Origin: Ophiobolus disseminans
Taxonomy: Eukaryota; Ascomycota; Dothideomycetes; Pleosporales; Phaeosphaeriaceae
Direction of reading: 5' to 3'
Length of the DNA: 64,000 bases
Assembly (NCBI GenBank): GCA_010093685.1
Contig: MU006239.1
Location: forward strand, 294,031 to 358,030
A program made the translations under genes and the position numbers. Positions 1-11,269 of the stretch are shown in pieces; the stretch's first letter is position 1, and every line of letters starts with the position of its first letter. The notes beneath the pieces are model-generated. The model did not search any database. It worked only from the letters and a program-made list of their open reading frames with translations, and was not told where the DNA came from.

Positions 1-757
1 GACAACACACAAGACAGGAAAAGCTCTTAAGGCTATGCAATTAAGCTCTTTAATAGCCTTATTGCCTAGAGAGCTAGCAAGCAAGACACTGTCACCACAT
101 CCACCACTGAGGCAGAACTCCTAGCCCTATCCTAAGTAGCTAAGGAAGCTCTCTTCACATCACGCCTACTTAAAGAGCTCTAAATCCAGCTTCTATCTAA
201 CACAATCACAATTCATTGCGACAACATGCAGACTATTAGACTAGTCACAAAAGAGATATTAAAGCTTTAAACAAAGCTTAGGTATGTAGACATCCATAAC
301 CACTAGATAAGATAGGAAGTTGCAAGTAGAAAGATTACTGTAGAATACATTCAATTATCGGAAATAATAGCAGATAGCTTCACTAAGGTGTTGCTAGGCA
401 ACAAGTGGCCAAACTTCCTTTATTAAGTTAGATTGGTTAAGGTATCACTACACAAGGTAACTAAGGAGGCACTATTAGAAGAACTTCAAGCAAAACTTAA
501 GGACCTTATTATCACCTAAGGTTACTAGCTTGCAAATACATCTAAGCTAAGAGGGTGTGTCAGATATCAGGGGTGCTGTGAGGCTACCAACACTGAAAGA
601 AACAGGAGAGGCGGGCACAAGCGCCTTAGCACACTAGTACTAGATCTAACACCTAGTCAAACTCCGCACTTAACTAGGGAACACTACAACAATACAACAC
701 ATCATTATTAATTCATCTTATCTATCATCAGGCCTCAATACCTCATCAAATCTGACA
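1..757 (+). mobile_element. Ty1/Copia element, 3' end with LTR
   Basis: This is the last part of a Copia polyprotein (RNase H region) followed by an LTR; the rest lies outside the window. It matches the second Copia copy at about 30515-31776 almost base for base. It is less mutated than that copy: many CA dinucleotides kept here are TA there. The reading frame is still closed by stops such as TAA/TAG, so it is not functional. Confidence 0.85.
558..757 (+). repeat. Copia 3' LTR (200 bp)
   Basis: The repeat starts TGTCAGATATC and ends AAATCTGACA (TG..CA ends). It is homologous to the LTRs at 25856-26052 and 31580-31776. A purine-rich tract (AAGAGGG) lies just before it. Confidence 0.85.
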
Positions 758-1360
758 GCTTTATACGCGCCTATAATGTAGCAATTACTTCTAGTAATAT
801 CTAAGAAGGGTTTCGAGGAGCTAGATTAGTCCTATTTAACCTAGAACGGGTTATAACAGCCCTTAACGTCCAGTTGCGTACTCTATCACTACTACTACCT
901 ATTAACACTAAGCCCTAGCAGTCGTAAACCCTAAGCAATACCCTTAAACTAGGGTCGCAATTAACGCTCGTAAAGGCAAGGATTTAGAAGCATATAGATA
1001 GCTTACTAACGTCTATAGTAGAGGCCTTTAAGAAGGTCTTAAAGGGGGCAGCGATTATTGCGCATAAGCTAGTATTAGCGCAAAAAGAGATCGCAGAGCT
1101 TTAAGCGGCAAATGAGGCTACTACGCGACGTAGATCGCATAAAAGAAAGCGGGTTCAGGCAGAAGGGACCTTAATAGTTGAGGATAGAGCTCGTCTAACT
1201 GCTCTAAAGGAGTTTAGGGCGCGTAGTGATAGGAAGAAGCTAAAGACGCGGGTGCGCGCTAGAGCAGGTGAACTATCTTAAAGACGGTGTGGACAGTGTA
1301 GTTAGGCTGGGCACAACGCGCGTACGTGTAAGCAAGCAGTAGAAGTAGACTCTAAATAAT
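758..1360 (+). pseudogene. C-terminal remnant of a fungal DDE transposase with CCHC zinc knuckle
   Basis: Read with stops ignored, the plus strand gives a basic, charged stretch ending in a zinc knuckle of the form CGQCSQAGHNARTC at about 1290-1335, then an acidic tail. That tail is typical of fungal pogo/Fot-like DDE transposases. The catalytic part is missing because the Copia LTR at 757 truncates it. Stops are mostly TAG/TAA at expected Gln positions. Confidence 0.6.
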
Positions 1361-3117
1361 ATCTCGTGTTATATTGCTCTATACAGGGCCAAAGTAGGCT
1401 GTTTTGCGCCAGAATGTGGTGGTTTTGGTGGGGGCTTGGCAAAAGTGGTGCACGAACTGTAACGGCGCAGGCAAGATGAAAGATATCCGAATACGGTGTG
1501 AATCAACTCAGAGGCATATGGGAGTGCGTGGAGACTCAGAAACCTTGGATTGTCTAACAACACCTATAGGCCTTGTACGAAAGGATATCAAAAAACTACC
1601 GAGCTATCTACAGAACCAGCTTGATTAAATACACCTGAAGGCTAAGCATGCTTTGCCCCATACGATCTGGTCGATCCAGAAGATCCGGAGTCGGACCGGA
1701 GGTGACGCGGGTACAATGCGGAGTTGATGTTTAACCATGGGAACGTTGTGCAGGCACATCATTACACGAACCTGTGTGGTGCACGAACCCGTGAGGTACG
1801 TTAAATATAATTTTACATTGAGTGTTGAAAATTAATAGCATAAAAGTATAATTAAGTCACGTTTTCAATATACCACCCTTATGCAGTACAGCTGGTCTTA
1901 ATGCGAACGCCTTGGGAGCTAACAGATTTAGTAGCTAGTTATAAACGATACTGACTAGTATGCACCCCCACATTTGGCCCCAGTCGCCTTGTTTGCGCCT
2001 CGCACAATTACGTCCACTATGAGGCTCTACGCCTTCCGAGCATGAAATTGGAAACAAGGCCGTGACCTAACGACTCATTCAATTCACAGCCTTGTGCTGT
2101 TGACTGCTGCTGTTTGATCAGTCGAGGAATATCGCAGACCCTCTGCACTCGAGGTGACTAGACAATGGAGTATCGTTGACATACTTTGCAGTGGACCGCA
2201 CAGACTTTGAATTGATCATCCTCATCCGTAGGCGACCGTGTTTGGCCCGCGCAAGGTAATTTTCTCAGCACCGCAAGCGACACTTAGTCTCTACATGGGC
2301 GGCACGGCTCGCCGAGGGCGGGCAGGTGGGACTAATCACAATGTTACCTCTGCCGGGTCGACAGCTGCAGGTGTCGTCCTGCGAGCTTGCATCGACCATC
2401 TTTAGCCTGATGGCGTTTCGACCCGAATCTAATTAACCTCGGGAGACTACGAAATGTGATTAGCGGTACAGATGATTGCTTCATCAATCAGTCAGCCGAT
2501 AGCCTGGTCTCTCATAGCACGCGATTTGGGTGGTGAGGACCTTGTTTCCTTCAATTGGCGCGTGACAACACCGTGGAAGGAAGAGATGCTGTTCTAACAG
2601 CCTTGAAGTACTCAGGAAGAGCTGCAACGCGACAAGAAAGAACAGCGCAGAAGGAGAAAATATTTGATGCAGCACAGCCGTAAGTACATGGGATGCGAAG
2701 CGGGTCGCCAGTCAGATCGCATCGTATTTTTAAGCAAAAAAAAAATAGATCATCCGTGGGGTAGCTAGACGGTGCGGCGCGAACCGTGAAACGCCACCTG
2801 TATATTGACACAATATGGACTTAATTTAAATAACAAAGCAACTCTTTACCGCGTTGCGGGTAATTGTATTTCGACGCGATATTTGTCAATGGCGAACAGG
2901 GGTTTAAAAATCTTCTCTACGAAAATTGGTAAAAGTGTAGACCGCTCATTGCTGAATGGAGCTCCACAAGACGAGGTCATGTGGAGGGCCGAACGGACAA
3001 TGACGCCACTCGTCAGATTGCCGTCACTGTCAAATTGATTCGTAGATGGCAACATCACACATCCTCTACACCCGCCTATCGCGACTACCGTACCACATCG
3101 ACGCCAAACAACCACCC
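1361..3117. other. Intergenic, no gene recognised
   Basis: Only short, unsupported frames are present. At 1764-1804 lies one end of the MITE family seen complete at 7370-7791, with the shared string ACGAACCCGTGAGGTACGTTAA. No matching second end was found nearby, so it is a fragment. Confidence 0.5.
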
Positions 3118-4120
3118 TCAATAATCCAGCGCCGCCAAATTCTCCACCTGCACAACCCCATCCGGCTTCACCCCACTCCCAAACACCTCCTTAATCCTAT
3201 GCGGATCCAACGTATTCCTCTGCCTCCAATCCCACAGATTCTGAAAATTCGGACACTTCCTATGCACCGAGAAGTCCGGGGACGGGTAGCGCTCTTTCTT
3301 CACCCAGTGCATAGTGAACATATGGTAGTTCGCGCTACACGTGAGCTGCTGCACGATGAGGTCGACACAGTGATTGACGTGGTACTCTGCGATGCGCGGG
3401 CGCTCGGTACGGAGTGGTGGCGTCTCGTTGTAGTAGGCTGAGTAGGCGGTGCGCCGCAGGAGGTCGACGCAGTGGAGTTGGTGGAAGATGTCGAGGCCGG
3501 CCATGTAGGCGTTGTCGCCGAGGTGCCAGTCGCTGTCGCGGAGTTGGACGGCTGTCTGGCTGGATGTCAATGTTTTGGTCAAGGTCTATCACATGCTGCT
3601 ACTAACCTTGGGGTCTTTCCCGAGCTTGATGATTTGCTCTCTAGTTACGGGTATGAAGCGATCGATGAGTATCTCATCCCATACTTCGTCCGCCTCTGGG
3701 CCGGGCATTTGTCGTGACCACGCCGGGTCCGGTGGCATGAGGAAGGTTCCGTTCATCTTCGTGATACTGGTCTCGATGTCCATGTAGTCAAACATGGGAC
3801 CTAAGAGTTGGACACACAATTAGCTTACGCGGGCGCCTTAATTCGAACAGTCCATACTCACTATAGCCGGCAACCTCACGAAGAGCAGCATTGCGGACAT
3901 ATCGGGTCTCATACCACCAAGAGCCGAACAAAGACATGGAGGAAAGGAAGAGTGCAACGTTCAAGATGGTCCATATGTGCACCTGGTAGAATATGCTGAG
4001 CTTGGGCCGTTTGTGGACGGTTGATGTCGATGGCAGGAGGGAGTCTGCAGCGTCGCCATTATCGCTCTCGTCTTTGCCTTCATCCAGCGGAGAGTAACGG
4101 GACTTTCGAAAAACGTCCAT
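3118..4120 (-). CDS. UstYa-family (DUF3328) oxidase, three exons
   Basis: Proposed CDS is complement(3118..3555, 3607..3800, 3862..4120), 296 aa. Introns have clean borders (GTGAGT..TTAG and GTTAGT..CCAG) and phases match. The N-terminus is cytosolic and acidic, then one membrane segment follows (about residues 49-66). The luminal domain carries both family-defining HxxHC motifs, HQLHC at 176-180 and HVNHC at 210-214, plus the PDPAWxxxxPGPEADEVWDEIL region. Family members are membrane-anchored, copper-dependent oxidases that crosslink or cyclise ribosomal peptides (ustiloxin, phomopsin, asperipin) or act on other secondary metabolites. It is divergently oriented to the precursor gene at 5168, with about 1 kb between the starts. 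All key residues are present and no break is seen. The substrate assignment is inference. Confidence 0.86.
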
Positions 4121-5167
4121 TGTCTATGGATCAATTGTGTGCGTGGTACTCAACGCTGGAGTCTTGCTAGTTGCAAGAAATTGCGAGTTCTACGAGAAGA
4201 GGGAACGGCGTAGTCCTCGTGGATTTTGCTGACGGAGATTTACACCCGATGGACAATAAACATCACTAACTAACACTGCAATCTAAAGACCCACTGTGGA
4301 TCCTAGAGTTATAGATTCTAGACCTAAGCCATAGTGGTTTGCAAGCAATTGTATCACCTTTATCCAAGCATATCTATATATAGCTTTCCAGTCGTGCGTA
4401 TGATAGTCCATAGTGTTATGCTACCTTGCTAGCGCTATCAGCTCGTATACATCGTGGTACTGCCAAGAATAGAAGTTAGGCCTTCAGCCTTCAGGCTGAT
4501 TAGCTACAGAAGAAGAGAATTAATTACACGCGGACTGTTAATCAGTAAGGGATTATTGCTAGGGTTAGCTATTAAGTAGAAGTAAATAGTCGCACCTTAG
4601 ATACTCTTAAGCTTTACTACGAAAAGAAGATAACTAGTTGTATAAAAACCATATATTGCACCACTAACGTATATATAGTAAAGTTTAGTAGCAAATATTA
4701 TAGAGGTTTAATATATTAGTATAAGTAACTATAATATAAAGAGTACTTATAATGGTATATAGAAAAGTTTTATTAGAATCTTAATTACTATAAATATCTA
4801 TTAGTAAGGTAATATAATTACTAGATAAGAAAACATAAGATAAGAGAATTATAAGAATTAATTTTGAAGTAAGAGCTCTATCTTAAGTAAGGCTATGCGC
4901 TAAGCCTCTATAGAACTAGCGCAAGCAGAAAGTAAATTTAGATAAGAAAGTTAACTTGGGCAGAGCCCTGAGGCCGTACAGGCTGATAATACCCATAGGC
5001 CGTGGCTCCGAAAAGAAGAGACGGCCGCACCGCCCGAGGGCCATGGAAAACATGCTCTTCTCTCGACTAAGAGCTCAGAGATATAAGGCCATCTTCGGTC
5101 CCTCCTGTCTGATCAATAAAATCACTCAAGCACACTCTCTGCCTTCATCTCATCAGTCCCTCAGCAG
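4121..5167. promoter_or_regulatory. Shared divergent intergenic region with an AT-rich island
   Basis: This spacer separates two divergent starts, so it holds both promoters. Its middle (about 4560-4940) is very AT-rich and TA-rich, unlike the flanking GC-balanced DNA, and looks like an old RIP-decayed insert of unknown family. No ORF or terminal repeat could be defined in it. Confidence 0.5.
5081..5088 (+). promoter_or_regulatory. TATA-like box of the precursor gene
   Basis: The sequence ATATAAGG sits about 85 bp upstream of the ATG at 5168. A C/T-rich stretch, common before fungal start codons, follows at about 5125-5165. Confidence 0.4.
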
Positions 5168-5440
5168 ATGTACACAATGCCCTCCCCAAAGTCCCTCCTC
5201 GGCCTCGTCGCCGTTCTCTTCCTCGGCCTTGCGGCCGCCGCTCCCGTCCTAGTCCCAAGCATTGAGCCCGCTGTCTACTGCGGCTCCGGTGCAAAGACTG
5301 GGTACTGCGGTAGCAAGAGATCTCCGGACCCAGTCCCGGACCCAGTTCCAAGCATCGAGCCCGCCGTCTACTGCGGCTCCGGTGCTAAGACTGGGTACTG
5401 TGGTAGCAAGAGATCTGTCGAAGTTGCGGACTTAGCCTAA
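5168..5440 (+). CDS. Secreted KR-processed repeat peptide precursor (RiPP-like)
   Basis: Single-exon, 90 aa. Residues 1-25 form a signal peptide: a hydrophobic core LLGLVAVLFLGLAAAA, then AP. Two copies of a 23-residue repeat follow (30-52 and 61-83), each containing AVYCGSGAKTGYCGS and ending in KR (50-51 and 81-82), the Kex2 site. Between them is an Xaa-Pro run, SPDPVPDPVP. Each core has two Tyr and two Cys. The four nucleotide differences between repeats are all synonymous. The layout matches fungal KEX2-processed repeat proteins and dikaritin precursors, and a UstYa oxidase gene lies divergently upstream. An alternative is an alpha-pheromone-like precursor, but the usual Gly-Gln turn is absent. 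ATG 5168 or 5177 could start; both keep the signal peptide. Confidence 0.75.
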   Translation: MYTMPSPKSLLGLVAVLFLGLAAAAPVLVPSIEPAVYCGSGAKTGYCGSKRSPDPVPDPVPSIEPAVYCGSGAKTGYCGSKRSVEVADLA

Positions 5441-6133
5441 AGTGCAAGGAGCAAGCGCGGTGGTGGTGTACGTCTCTGTGTTTTTCGTGAAGCATGACGA
5501 TCGAGATTTTGCAATCTACTAACGTCCTCATAGCGAGTCCTGTTAAGTTATGGATGGTGTAAGCATGGAAAGATGTGAATGTGCATGGCTGGCTATTTTG
5601 GGGTTTTTATCGTCGCGTTGCTCCACACTTGCTGAGGCAAGGACTTGAGGTTTCGTCTGACGATATCGAGGACGAGGCTGCTTGTGTGACGGGGCACACA
5701 TTCGACTTATTGTCTACACTCGTTAGGAAATACAAGAACGAAAATCCTGTGAGCCGTGTTGAAGATGTGATCATCCTGTTGTGATCGTATTGATCGAGTA
5801 GCGCGTGGTATGTACGGCCGTAAGATTGAACTGGTGGAAATATGACTGCGGAGTGCGGAGTGCGGAGTGCTGAGAAATTGCTGCATCAGCACAGCCTTAT
5901 TTCATGTACAATGCCAATCGAGACCTGGCAAAGGCGCTTCGCAGGGACGACGTCCCGAATCGGAGATGCTTTGGTGCAATGGAAGCTCCTTGGGTGCTGA
6001 GTGCGATGAGTAATAACTTTAAACGCCAACGACAGAGCTGAAGATGATCAAGAGGACGCAGAAGATGATGTGAGACGCGAATTTATGGGGAGCAACACAA
6101 AACAAACACAGAAAAAGTTCGGCGAGGCGGCGT
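5441..6133. other. Intergenic, no supported gene
   Basis: This holds the 3' flank of the precursor gene. A 69-codon frame at 5575-5784 has no recognisable motif. A short GGAGTGC triplication occurs near 5848-5870. Confidence 0.4.
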
Positions 6134-6582
6134 CAGGGTCGAGCCAGCGCTCCCAACAGTCCGCACTACGGAGGTGTACTGCCCGTAGGTACGGCTTATG
6201 TAAGCAGTCAGTCCTTAAAAGTGAATTGAACCGTACAGTAGGCATAGTGGTGACAATTTGGGAGCCGTACTGCGGTAGTACTGGTCATGGGTGGGCGTAT
6301 ATATTGGAATGGGGAGCCGGGAGGAGGAGGAGGATCCGGTCGCTGCCGGCCGGTGGCACAAAGGGGCCCGTTCCTGTCTCAAATTTGTTAGCGCTGCCAT
6401 AGTAATCTCAGACAAGCCGTGTTGGCCAGCTGCCAAGAGGGGGCTGGGTGAATGTTCCGTGTATATAGCAGCAGCTGTACGCACCCAAATCGTCACCACT
6501 TTGTCCTCTCTTGCCCATTATGAGTCGCTCTCAACGCTCCTAGCTGCCCGTTATTGCCCCCATCCTATCTATCTTTCACAGC

Positions 6583-9500
6583 GTGTCATCCCGACAACTT
6601 GCCAAAGCTTGTGCCACCACTTCTACCTTAGTAGCGTCCTCAAGCGCGTCGTCTGGTGTTGAAGAGAGCCCTCACAAGCTGCCAAGCGGTGATTATTCGG
6701 TGGTTGGGGAGGCCTTTGAGGTGGATTTCAAGCGCGTCTCCCGCAGTGAGGGACGCTTCATACCAGCGCGGTTAGGGTATCAGGTAAGGCATAAGAGCCA
6801 ACTAAAAGGCAATTGTGCGTTAGCTCCTATCTGGCGCTATAGTGTTAAGTTGACGTACCTTAAGGATGACAGGAAGCGCTTAAAGCTGTGGCTTTGTAGG
6901 TTTTGTCACCAATCCTATCAGAGCTACGATGCCAAAGTCGTTAACGGCACTGCTTATATAGCCAAGCATCTCCAGAACGTTTATTAGGTCGATCCCGTGC
7001 ATGTATTGGTGCCAGAAACGCTATCCCAATCCCGATTCTTGTCGCCCTTTGAAGCCGCCAGAGTGGCAGGATCTGGTACAACGATAGCTTATTCTCCCTA
7101 GCAGGAGGAAGCCCTTCAGAGCGCGCTAGTTGACTAGGCGATTATAAAGGACTTTAGCTTTGCTGTGGTTATGAGCGTGGCAACAAGGGGGTTGCTGACC
7201 TAGAATCAGAGCCCTCTGCTGCCCGCGCTGCCGAACTTAACAACAACTTTCTAAAAGTATGTGCTTACGGCGCTCGCGGAGAGGAAGGTGGAGGTAAGGG
7301 AGTTGTTGCAGGCGGCTAGAGGCAAGATTAGTATTAGCGTCGACGTTTGGACGGTACCTAACTACTTAACGTACCTCACGGGTTCATGCATCACACGGGT
7401 TCGTGCATCACGCAATTTTACCGCAGAAAATCAATAATCTAAGACTTAATAACTCTAAATCTACTGAGTAGAAATCTCTAAAAGTTTAATATATTATTTC
7501 TATATATATAAGCTTTACACAGCTAAGATTAGTAAGCTCTAGCTACTCTAGAAGAGTAGATAGCTAAGAACGCACAGACCTTATGGACTTCTCTCAAATA
7601 CCTTTTTATATACTAAAGCTATAGCTTATTAATCTTAGACTCTTAAAGTTAATATAGATGCAGCTTAGTAGTAAAAGTTTTAGAGAATTTTATTAAGTAG
7701 ATCTAGAGTTATTAAGCCTTAGTTTATTGATTTTCTGCGGTAAAATTGCGTGATGCACGAACCCGTGTGATGCATGAACCCGTGAGGTACGTTAAGCTTT
7801 CTTAGTGTTGTAGCTCACTTTGTTGGTAAGTTCTTAAAGGTGTTAGATTTCCCCACTACTAGCGCGCAGGAGAGCAATTGCTAGGCGTTTTGCGCCTGTT
7901 CTTGTTAGCTAGAATAGCACTAAGCAAATTTGTATATAGAGCTAACAAGGACCCTAAAGAAAATCAAAACAACTAACGAGCCTCTAGATGCCAACTTCAA
8001 ACAACAAGACACTATTATCGCCTTTTAAAACCTCTTTAGGGACTATACTAGGGCTGCTTAAGCATCTATTATACGCGCTGTCTTTGATAACTGCAAAATA
8101 TCCTAAAATTTCTACTGCTTTGTAGGCGATAACGCAACTAGCAACGACGCAAAGCTTATTAAGTGCCTTAACCTGCACCTAAACGTTAACATTAACGCCT
8201 TACACTATATAGACTGCGGCAGCTACATTATTAACCTTATTGTAAAGGCAACAATATATAGGGAAGGAGTTAGTAAATAGGAAGAAGAGCTTGCTGCTGC
8301 TGCTGCCCCTAAGGAGCAGTTTATACTTTTCTAGCAGCTTAGTGTTGTTAGCTAGCTTCACAACTTTGTGAATGCTGTCTGCGTATTCTATAAGTGCTAG
8401 GAGCTCTTCAATAAGGTACAGGGTGAGGTATACGACGAGCTCTTGCCGTCTTTTGCTACCCTTAAGCTCCGTTAAGATAGTAGCGTTTGATAGAACAGCG
8501 TCTGTCTTATGCTACTCCGCTGCCTCGAACTTAAAGAGGTTATTAAGCGCTTTATCCGGCGCCTTCAGGACGAGGACAAGGAGGAGGACGACGCCTCTAA
8601 TGCCTCTAACAACCTTAACTACTCCCCTCTCACTAATAAGCTTAACAACAACGACTAGAACGACGTTAAGGAGCTTGTTGACTTCCTCTAAGCGCTATAC
8701 GAGATGACAAAGCGCCTTAAAGGTAAAAACAGCTAGTCTAGATTTAGCTTACTTTAGCAGACTTTACCTAATATCTAAGCCCTCTAGACTCACTATAATA
8801 ACGCCAAGAAGTGTACGCAGAGCAGGTACATAGCGTTAGTAGTATCGTTTGGATAGGAGAAGCTTAACTCCTACTTTCATGCTCATATTATAGTACCCGA
8901 CGTTAGCTACTACGCTGTTGCTACCCTCCTATACCTGCGCCTCCGCCTTAATTAGTTCCAATCGCAGTAGAAGACTTGCCCTAAGTGGTACTGCAAAGCT
9001 CGCAAATCGCTTAAGAAGGTCTTTAAGGAGTACCTTGCCACTGAAGCTAAGGTTAACGACAGCTAGAACGTGTTACTAGAGCCTCTATCTCAGCGGAAGC
9101 TCCTGTCTAATAGTAACAGCAGCGACCTCTACAAGCGTACGATAGCCGTCAACCTTCACCTCCTTACTAACGCTAAGAACAAGCGCCAGCGGCAAGCTAG
9201 GCAGGTAAAGGAGTACTTTGAGTCACTCGTAACAGACCTCACCACCAGCAGCGAGCGCGATTGTGAGCTCCTCGACGACCCATGGCAGTGGTGGCTTCAA
9301 GTTGGCTGTAACCGCTACCCTACCCTCTCTAAAATTGCCCCTAACTACCTCTCTATCCCCTCTACAAGCTGCGACTGCGAGCACGCCTTCAGCTCCGCCC
9401 GACGAACCATCACGTACGACCGCAATTCACTTCATAGCGATACAATTGAGGCAATACAGCTACAGAAGGGGTGGCTCCGGCGCAACATTGTGAAGAGCTT

Positions 9501-9612
9501 GCTCCGAGAGCTTGAAAAACATGTACAAAACCTTGATAAAAAGAGAGATCTGGGAGCAACAGCATCACTTGCAGGCACCTCCTTCTCCTCTGTCAGCTCC
9601 TTCAGCCAATGA
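6583..9612 (+). pseudogene. hAT transposase (BED finger to dimerisation domain), broken
   Basis: Three parts are readable. The N-terminal open frame (6583-6987) ends in a BED-type finger region (LWLCRFCHQSYQSYD). A middle part has ISVDVWTVPNYL immediately before the MITE and LSFLSVVAHFVG immediately after it. The C-terminal open frame (9070-9612) has the hAT dimerisation domain with DPWQWW, LSIPSTSCDCEHAFSSAR and LQKGWLR. Between them Gln codons have become TAG/TAA many times. The intact C-terminus beside a ruined centre suggests uneven RIP. It is not functional. Confidence 0.8.
7370..7791. mobile_element. 422-bp MITE with about 70-bp TIRs inserted at TTAA
   Basis: The ends are long inverted repeats beginning CGTACCTCACGGGTTCATGC and flanked by TTAA on both sides (7366-7369 and 7792-7795). 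Removing the element and one TTAA restores the hAT transposase frame across the junction (..NYLSFLSVVAHF..), so the insertion is exact. TTAA duplication suggests a piggyBac-like origin. A TA duplication with one extra TIR base on each side (Tc1/mariner-like) fits equally well, since TTAA contains TA. The core is AT-rich and non-coding. Confidence 0.8.
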
Positions 9613-10058
9613 GAGATCACCTACGGTTCGTATATGGTCTGTGCGGCAGTACTACGGTGTACGGGCAGTCCTCATACCTTTTTCTTCACCACCGTACGTA
9701 CTTCACTCGAAAGTGGGGCGTACAGTACCGTTACCGAGGCGCTAGCAGCAGTAGTACGGACTGTTGGGAGCGCTGGGTCGAGCCTTCATGAGCAGTTGAA
9801 GGCCGAAATGTGAGCGTCTCGACCACTGCCGGGGCGAGCAGCGTGTCCAGCTAGGTCATTTTAAGCAACGTTATGCAGATCCGTGGTATCAATCTGGTAG
9901 CGAGGGACAGGACGACTCAGTTGCCACCGACAGCAGTAGACGCGACGTTGATAAGGCGGCAGCCAGCGAGGAGAAGAAAATTGACAGTATTGATGACGGT
10001 GGGAACAAAGACATGATCTACCTTGGATTCGATCGTTTGTGCGTCGATAGGGAGTCGA

Positions 10059-10220
10059 GAAAAGCAGATGGCCGTAGTGGGGTAAGCCTGTAGCGAAAGG
10101 CGGACCATCGTAGAACGTGTATCTGGGCACGTCGGCTGAGAGCTCTTGGAGCGTCTCGGAAGCGTGTATCTCATCCCATCGCGCGAGTGTTCGCCCCTCT
10201 TCTCTGGCGAAGTCGATGGT
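10059..10220 (-). pseudogene. Isoleucyl-tRNA synthetase N-terminal fragment
   Basis: The minus frame reads FAREEGRTLARWDEI, then YTFYDGPPFATGLPHYGHLL. The latter is the conserved class-I synthetase entry region of eukaryotic cytosolic IleRS, including the HIGH-equivalent HYGH. Homology stops right after GHLL and the following frame is unrelated. An intact enzyme is about 1,000-1,100 aa, so this is a truncated copy of roughly 54 residues. It lies beside the hAT right end and may be a captured or recombined fragment. Confidence 0.7.
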
Positions 10221-11110
10221 CATGGCTGATTCCCGGAGGTGGCTAGGATGGGCGGCTTGGTGTTGTGGTAGCTTGTGTGACGAGTCACGCTGGCGCAAAG
10301 ATGCGATGGTGAAACGCAGATCACGCTAGCCTGCGATGTCAGTCAGCTACAGCTAACTAACTCAAGAGCAGAATTACCAACGCAGTCCCTGAATTACGCT
10401 GACATAAATGATGGCAGGGCGATCGAGGTGCTGACAGTGGAGCTTGGCAAGGGCTCGCAGACAAAGAAGCTCGTATTTGGTGTTGCACCGGCTTTGGTGG
10501 CCAATTACGAGCTCATTGGTGTACAGCACACATCTTCGCCTGAACGTATAGTCGCCGAGACTAACATTGGGTGATGTTTCCAATTTGTACTTCAATGAAG
10601 ATGGACGAAGATGGCATGGCTGATACACCTGGGCAGGCTGGAGGAAGAAGTCCATCACACTTCACCGAGGGCAAACAGATTCTCCCACGTCTAAGCCTGG
10701 ATTGACATCAGAAAGACGAAATTTGAGAACAAGCGCGTTGAACCGTGGGAAAGGTGTGCGCACAACGATATTCAGGGCTGGAGACCGCGGCGATTCAATT
10801 TCGACTACGGCTCCTAGAAATTTCGACTACGGCTCCTAGAAATACACGTCAGCACCAGGCCACTTCCAAAATTTTGATACAACGACCACCAACCAGTAGA
10901 ACAAGTACTTTGCGTGCGAAAGCCGCGACGAAACAAAGACGGCGTCTGGTGCGCATAACAAAAGGATTGATGCGCCTGCAGTCACTTTCCTCTTTCGAGC
11001 ATCAATCTCCTCTCGAATGAAGTAGACACAGCAGCCAGTTCGTTTAATCAAAGCGAAGAGTCGGTGTAAGGACCATATGCCGAATATACACCAAACGGCT
11101 ATGCTTGTCC
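10221..11110. other. Intergenic, one unassigned minus-strand frame
   Basis: A 94-codon frame on the minus strand (10374-10658) lies just upstream of the IleRS fragment and has no motif that I recognise. A 21-bp direct duplication (TTTCGACTACGGCTCCTAGA plus one A) occurs at 10799-10842. No other structure was seen. Confidence 0.35.
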
Positions 11111-11269
11111 TTCAGCCTCCCCAGCATATGACCACGGCGACGCTGATGTTTGCGAAACACAACCCGAGGCACGCTTTGGCGACCTTTTTCGCGACTAAGG
11201 GATGAGTCGGGTACTCTTCAGGGCCGTTTTGCTTTAGAGAAGACAGTTCTTCTGCGGATTTTGGTACTA

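Larger units (their letters stand above)
6134..9786 (+). mobile_element. hAT-superfamily DNA transposon, decayed
   Basis: The left end at 6134 (CAGGGTCGAGCCAGCGCTCC) and the right end near 9786 are inverted repeats of about 36 bp, sharing GCGCTCCCAACAGTCCG. CAGGG-type ends fit hAT. A clear 8-bp target duplication was not found, so the outer few bases may be eroded. Short GTAC-rich motifs recur just inside both ends. It encodes one broken transposase on the plus strand and contains the MITE at 7370-7791. Confidence 0.75.

Noticed and set aside
3046..3441. Plus-strand 131-codon frame
   Set aside because: It is antisense to exon 3 of the UstYa gene, whose motifs and splice sites are clear.
5168..5440. 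Precursor as an alpha-pheromone gene
   Set aside because: KR sites, Xaa-Pro dipeptides and a short Cys-bounded core resemble pheromone precursors. However, the Gly-Gln turn and Trp-Cys start typical of filamentous ascomycete pheromones are absent, the Cys spacing is longer, and a UstYa gene adjoins. I keep it only as an alternative.
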